Source of the DNA: Rhizobium acidisoli
GTDB lineage: Bacteria > Pseudomonadota > Alphaproteobacteria > Rhizobiales > Rhizobiaceae
Length of the DNA: 64,000 bases
Reading direction: 5' to 3'
NCBI RefSeq assembly: GCF_002531755.2
Contig: NZ_CP034998.1
Location: forward strand, 4,408,501-4,472,500
Part shown: piece by piece, positions 60,520 to 64,000 of the stretch
How positions within the stretch are numbered: the first letter of the stretch is position 1
How the letters are laid out: each line of letters opens with the position of its first letter
Made by a program: the position numbers and the translations under genes
The notes under the pieces: generated by a model
Databases searched by the model: none
What the model was told of the DNA's origin: nothing
Seen by the model: only the letters and a program-made list of their open reading frames with translations

Positions 60520-61344
60520 TCAAGCGGGTATCTGCCTGCTTGTCGATGAGCCGACGATGCCTTTCACGGCGCTGAGCAGAAGCGCGATATCGCTCGGGCG
60601 GGAAAGGCGGTGGTCGCCGTCGCGGATGAAGGTCAGCACCACGTCATCGGCGGGAAGATGTTCGACGAGTTTCATCGCATGTGCATGCGGCACGTCGGCA
60701 TCTTTCATGCCCTGGAGGATATGCACCGGGCAGCCCGTTTCGATGATGCCGTCGAGCACCCGGTTTTGGCGGCCGTCCTCGATCAGCGCCCTGGTATAGA
60801 TATTCGGCTCGGGACTATATTGCGATCGTTCTTCGAAATAGCCGCGCTCGGCAAGCGACTTGCGCTCCTTGGCCTTGAGGTTCGGCTCGATCAACTCGGA
60901 GGTGAAATCCGGTGCCGGTGCGATGAGCACCATGCCGACGAGCTTCGGGCCGCCCTGCCGGGCAAGTTCCTGCGCCAGCCTGAGCGCGATCCAGCCACCC
61001 ATCGAGGAGCCGACGAGGATCACCCGTTCCGGGGCGACATGGCGGATGACGGCCAGCGCCTCCTCCAGCCAGCGCGAGATCGTGCCGTCGCGGAAGCTGC
61101 CGCTGGAGAGCCCGTGGCCGGAATAGTCGAGGCGGATGCAGGCGAGCCCAAGCTCCGCCGCCAATCCGTCGAGTTCCACGGCCTTGGTGCCGCTCATATC
61201 GGAGCGATAGCCGGATAACCAGATGAGCGCCGGTGCGTCGCTGCCGGCTTGCGCCGGGCGGACGATGATAGCGATATCACGCACCGCTTCACCCTCGCCG
61301 ACCGTCAGGAACTGCGGCTGGGCATTGGGCATCTGATCGAACAT
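60520..61344 (-). CDS. Alpha/beta hydrolase
   Basis: The 274-residue serine hydrolase has the nucleophile Ser114 in ILVGSSMGGWIAL, an oxyanion-type WLSGYRSDMSGTK at about 42-54, acid-region FIRDGDHRLSRPSD with the catalytic His, and RLDYSGHGLSSGSF. It resembles ABHD10/BEM46-type esterases. Substrate unknown. It is divergent from infC. The interval 60350-60519 between it and the BTLCP gene is non-coding and shows no clear signal. Confidence 0.88.
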   Translation of the reverse strand: MFDQMPNAQPQFLTVGEGEAVRDIAIIVRPAQAGSDAPALIWLSGYRSDMSGTKAVELDGLAAELGLACIRLDYSGHGLSSGSFRDGTISRWLEEALAVIRHVAPERVILVGSSMGGWIALRLAQELARQGGPKLVGMVLIAPAPDFTSELIEPNLKAKERKSLAERGYFEERSQYSPEPNIYTRALIEDGRQNRVLDGIIETGCPVHILQGMKDADVPHAHAMKLVEHLPADDVVLTFIRDGDHRLSRPSDIALLLSAVKGIVGSSTSRQIPA

Positions 61345-61522
61345 CGGCGAAACTCCTGTTATTTTGGTCTATAAAACAGATTCTTGGCAGGCTGACAGCG
61401 GGTGATTTTTCCGCTAAAGGATGATATTGACTCCGTTGCAGCGATGACGCGACACGTTTGTGCACCCCGATATGGGAGCGCGAGGCTGCAACGTTCCGAA
61501 ACAACGCGAGGAGAATACGACC

Positions 61523-62059
61523 ATTCGCAGACCTTTTAAAACCGACGCGCCCGTGAAGGACGGACCGCGCTCGAACCGTGAAATCCGCATTCCCAAAGTT
61601 CAGCTGATCGGGGCTGACGGCGAGAATATGGGCGTCGTGCCTACCGACCAGGCCTTGAGAATGGCTGAGGAAGCCGGCCTCGATCTCGTCGAAATTTCCC
61701 CCAATGTCGAACCGCCTGTGTGCAAGATCCTCGATCTGGGCAAGCTGAAATATGCCAACCAGAAAAAGGCTGCCGAGGCGCGCAAGAAGCAGAAGATCGT
61801 CGAAGTCAAAGAAATCAAGATGCGCCCGAACATCGACACCCATGATTATGAGGTGAAGATGAAGGCGATGGGTCGCTTCTTCGACGAAGGCGACAAGGTC
61901 AAGGTGACGCTGAAGTTCCGCGGCCGCGAAATGGCCCACCAGGAACTCGGCATGAAGCTGCTGCAGCAGGTCAAGGCCGATACGACCGAGTTCGCCAAGG
62001 TCGAAGCCGAGCCCAAGCTCGAAGGCCGCCAGATGATGATGGTGCTGGCGCCGAAGTAA
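61523..62059 (+). CDS. infC: Translation initiation factor IF-3, probable AUU start
   Basis: The 178-residue protein is IF-3: [51 protein letters not shown] and the C-terminal domain. No ATG or GTG lies close to the conserved N-terminus [11 protein letters not shown]. Instead an ATT at 61523 follows a strong GAGGAG site by 9 nt, as in the autoregulated AUU start of enterobacterial infC. The frame upstream to a GTG at 61460 lacks family sequence. A terminator-like hairpin follows the stop. Confidence 0.93.
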   Translation: MRRPFKTDAPVKDGPRSNREIRIPKVQLIGADGENMGVVPTDQALRMAEEAGLDLVEISPNVEPPVCKILDLGKLKYANQKKAAEARKKQKIVEVKEIKMRPNIDTHDYEVKMKAMGRFFDEGDKVKVTLKFRGREMAHQELGMKLLQQVKADTTEFAKVEAEPKLEGRQMMMVLAPK

Positions 62060-62084
62060 GCGCCAGGCACTTTTTCGCCCCAAG

Positions 62085-62106
62085 GCCGTCCGCAAGGGCG
62101 GCTTTT
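62085..62106 (+). terminator. Terminator/attenuator hairpin after infC
   Basis: GCCGTCC and GGGCGGC pair (one G-U) around a GCAA tetraloop and are followed by TTTT. It lies 25 bp past the infC stop, so rpmI-rplT may be partly uncoupled from infC. Confidence 0.65.
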
Positions 62107-62372
62107 GTGCTTTCTGACACTGGTGCTTACGAGCGTGCGAAGATTCCTCCGCAGCCCCGTTGCACTTTCAGGACGCTGCGGTTATAAGCGCGCGTCCGAA
62201 CTGACCGGCAGGGCATGCCGTGGCAGTTTCGAATGCTTGCGGAACGGTTCGTCGCCGAAGCCGCAGATCAACAACAAACGCTCCCGCACCTTGTTGCGAC
62301 GGCCGGAGAACCGGACTTCGCGAGAAGGGCTTTTTTGATGAAGCGCGCAGGGAGGACAGAAGGAGTAGCAAA
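62107..62372. other. Leader region of rpmI-rplT
   Basis: This is the remaining 266 bp before rpmI (gap 62060-62372 in all). It is GC-rich with short hairpins, including CCGG-AGAA-CCGG and CTTC-GCGA-GAAG followed by GGCTTTTTT near 62307-62337. Such a leader could carry an L20-responsive attenuator, as in other bacteria, but the fold is unproven. No credible gene is present, although a plus-strand frame runs through 62105-62338. Confidence 0.4.
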
Positions 62373-62576
62373 ATGCCCAAGATGAAGACGAAGTCCTCTG
62401 CCAAGAAGCGGTTCAAGATCACCGCAACCGGCAAGGTCAAGGCTGCCGCTGCCGGCAAACGCCATGGCATGATCAAGCGTACCAACAAGTTCATTCGCGA
62501 TGCACGTGGCACCATGGTTCTCGCAGAACCGGATGGCCGCAAGGTTATCAAGAATTACCTGCCGAACGGTCTCTGA
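62373..62576 (+). CDS. rpmI: 50S ribosomal protein L35
   Basis: The 67-residue very basic protein starts [20 protein letters not shown] and ends with the conserved IKNYLPNGL, the exact bacterial L35 length. AAGGAG lies before the ATG. It is followed by rplT after 38 bp, the standard L35-L20 pair. Confidence 0.97.
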   Translation: MPKMKTKSSAKKRFKITATGKVKAAAAGKRHGMIKRTNKFIRDARGTMVLAEPDGRKVIKNYLPNGL

Positions 62577-62614
62577 GACTCGTCCGCGAACGCTAGATTT
62601 AAGGAGATCATGAT

Positions 62615-63019
62615 ATGGCACGTGTAAAAAGAGGCGTCACCGCCCACGCCAAGCATAAGAAGGTTCTGAAGGCCGCCAAGGGCTTTTACGGCCGTCGCAA
62701 GAACACCATCCGCACCGCCAAGGCTGCGGTCGATCGCTCGAAGCAGTACGCTTACCGCGACCGCAAGGTCAACAAGCGCAACTTCCGTGCGCTCTGGATC
62801 CAGCGCATCAACGCCGCTGTCCGCGAATTCGGCCTGACCTACGGCCGCTTCATCGACGGCCTGAACAAGGCCGGCATCGAAGTCGACCGCAAGGTTCTCT
62901 CCGACATGGCGATCCACGAGCCGGAAGCATTCGGCGCGCTCGTCAATGCTGCCAAGAAGGCTCTTGAGTACCTCAAGGAAGCCGGTACGGCCAACGAGTT
63001 TGAAGGCGCGGTCAAGTAA
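62615..63019 (+). CDS. rplT: 50S ribosomal protein L20
   Basis: The 134-residue basic protein reads [20 protein letters not shown], then [34 protein letters not shown] L20 core ([14 protein letters not shown]), and [20 protein letters not shown]. Length is slightly longer than E. coli L20, as usual in alphaproteobacteria, with a C-terminal extension. It assembles early into the 50S subunit and represses its own operon in some bacteria. AAGGAGAT precedes the ATG. A strong terminator follows. Confidence 0.97.
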   Translation: MARVKRGVTAHAKHKKVLKAAKGFYGRRKNTIRTAKAAVDRSKQYAYRDRKVNKRNFRALWIQRINAAVREFGLTYGRFIDGLNKAGIEVDRKVLSDMAIHEPEAFGALVNAAKKALEYLKEAGTANEFEGAVK

Positions 63020-63056
63020 CCAGCGCTTCCCAAGCTTTGAATTTATGATTTTGGGA

Positions 63057-63089
63057 AACCCGCGCTGGTTTGGGCTAGCGCGGGTTTTT
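63057..63089 (+). terminator. Rho-independent terminator after rplT
   Basis: AACCCGCGCT (63057-63066) and AGCGCGGGTT (63077-63086) form a perfect 10-bp stem with a 10-nt loop, followed by a T-run. It ends the infC-rpmI-rplT transcript, so pheS needs its own promoter between here and 63168. Confidence 0.9.
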
Positions 63090-63168
63090 CTTTCTTTATA
63101 TTCCTTGCGCCGGCCGCCGCCGCCTGCCTCCCGATCGCCCGCCTGATACTGGACGGAAAGAAGTGACA

Positions 63169-64000
63169 ATGTCAGATATCGACCAGCTCAACGCATCGCT
63201 GCTCGCCGAAATCGCTGCCGCCAATGACGAGGCGGCCCTGGAAGCGGTGCGCGTTTCCGCCCTCGGCAAGAAGGGCTCCGTCTCCGAACTGTTGAAGACG
63301 CTCGGCGCCATGACGCCGGAAGAACGCCAGACCCGGGGCGCTGCGATCAACGTTTTGAAGAATGCGGTGACCGAGGCGCTCGCCGCCCGCAAGGCGATGC
63401 TCCGCCAAGAGGCAATCAATGCGCGGCTGAAAGCCGAAACCGTCGATGTCAGCCTGCCGGTGCGCTCTTCGCCCGCCGAGCGCGGCCGAATCCATCCGAT
63501 CAGCCAGATCGTCGATGAAATCACCGCTATCTTCGCCGACATGGGTTTCTCCATCGCCGAAGGTCCGGATATCGAGACCGACTACTACAATTTCACCGCG
63601 CTGAATTTCCCCGAAGGCCACCCGGCCCGCGAGATGCACGACACCTTCTTCTTCCATCCGGACGAGAACGGTGAGCGCAAGGTGCTGCGCACCCATACCT
63701 CGCCGGTGCAGGTGCGCACCATGGAGACGCAGAAGCCGCCGATCCGCATTATCATTCCCGGCAAGACCTACCGCCAGGACAGTGATGCCACGCATTCGCC
63801 GATGTTCCACCAGGTCGAAGGCCTGGTCATCGACAAGAAGGCCAACGTCGCCAACATCCGCTGGGTGCTCGAGGAATTCTGCAAGACCTTCTTCGAGGTC
63901 GACAGCGTGACCATGCGCTTCCGTCCGTCCTTCTTTCCTTTCACCGAGCCCTCTTTCGAGGTCGATATTCAGTGCGACCGCTCCGGCCCGATCGTCAAGT
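63169..64000 (+). CDS. pheS: Phenylalanyl-tRNA synthetase alpha subunit, partial (3' end outside window)
   Basis: From ATG 63169 an open frame runs to the window edge, 277 codons, with no stop. It shows the N-terminal coiled region ([14 protein letters not shown] to [13 protein letters not shown]) and class II motif 1 around [21 protein letters not shown]. Motif 2 lies in [32 protein letters not shown] sequence ([10 protein letters not shown] and [21 protein letters not shown]), followed by [16 protein letters not shown]. It pairs with PheT, expected just downstream. The ribosome site is GGAAAGAAG. Confidence 0.97.
   Translation, partial: MSDIDQLNASLLAEIAAANDEAALEAVRVSALGKKGSVSELLKTLGAMTPEERQTRGAAINVLKNAVTEALAARKAMLRQEAINARLKAETVDVSLPVRSSPAERGRIHPISQIVDEITAIFADMGFSIAEGPDIETDYYNFTALNFPEGHPAREMHDTFFFHPDENGERKVLRTHTSPVQVRTMETQKPPIRIIIPGKTYRQDSDATHSPMFHQVEGLVIDKKANVANIRWVLEEFCKTFFEVDSVTMRFRPSFFPFTEPSFEVDIQCDRSGPIVK

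Noticed and set aside
60395..60799. Plus-strand frame of about 130 codons
   Set aside because: It overlaps the 3' half of the alpha/beta hydrolase gene in antisense and lacks any recognisable domain.
62105..62338. Small plus-strand gene between infC and rpmI
   Set aside because: No ribosome site or family pattern; it overlaps leader structures and looks like a chance open frame.

Overview
The window looks like a chromosomal segment of a Rhizobium of the leguminosarum/etli group. The basis is family recognition and layout, not a database search: a pilA-cpa/tad pilus locus, a DUF982 protein, an Irr-type iron control element in front of an mbfA-like gene, GC-rich alphaproteobacterial codon use, and several dispersed palindromes of the kind found between rhizobial genes. 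Almost all of the window is coding.

Region 1 (1-11650) is a tight-adherence (Flp) pilus locus. A TadE-like gene and a stand-alone secretin N-domain gene point left. To the right run pilin pilA, prepilin peptidase cpaA, cpaB, secretin cpaC, lipoprotein cpaD, cpaE, ATPase cpaF, and platform proteins tadB and tadC. A LysE-type exporter and a TadD-like TPR lipoprotein close the locus. Region 2 (11795-20723) holds peptide-handling genes: an M17 aminopeptidase, a MarR regulator, an NlpC/P60 hydrolase, a dipeptide-type ABC importer without ATPase genes, a LysR regulator and a P1-family peptidase. Region 3 (21241-25165) holds a 973-residue kinase/M23-like/aminotransferase fusion and purU.

Region 4 (25440-30997) is an exopolysaccharide block: acyltransferase, Wzy-like polymerase, GH5 glycanase and a Wzz/GumC-type chain-length protein. 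Region 5 (31005-45270) is the most unusual part. It is a strictly co-directional cluster of fifteen genes combining a CDP-4-keto-6-deoxyglucose pathway (rfbF, rfbG), a 3,5-epimerase-like protein, a sugar C-methyltransferase, a sugar aminotransferase, one glycosyltransferase, a GNAT acyltransferase, an orphan NeuB-like synthase and an acetolactate-synthase-like ThDP enzyme. It also carries an acyl-processing module: acyl carrier protein, FabZ-like dehydratase, LuxC-like reductase, LuxE-like acyl-protein synthetase and an AMP-forming ligase. I infer that it makes an unusual branched and/or acyl-derived sugar for a surface polysaccharide.

Region 6 (45271-50207) is a small accessory stretch: a DUF982 gene with a sigma-54-like promoter, a triple TTCGGGATTCCGA repeat, tRNA-Leu(CAG), a BA14K-like protein, several small enzymes and a ccdAB toxin-antitoxin pair. 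Region 7 (50266-64000) is mostly housekeeping and stress functions: lepA, tenA, an XRE-cupin regulator, an acetylpolyamine amidohydrolase-like enzyme, recX, a truncated haemoglobin, mbfA, a BTLCP peptidase, an alpha/beta hydrolase, and the translation cluster infC-rpmI-rplT-pheS. infC probably starts at AUU, and pheS runs off the right edge.
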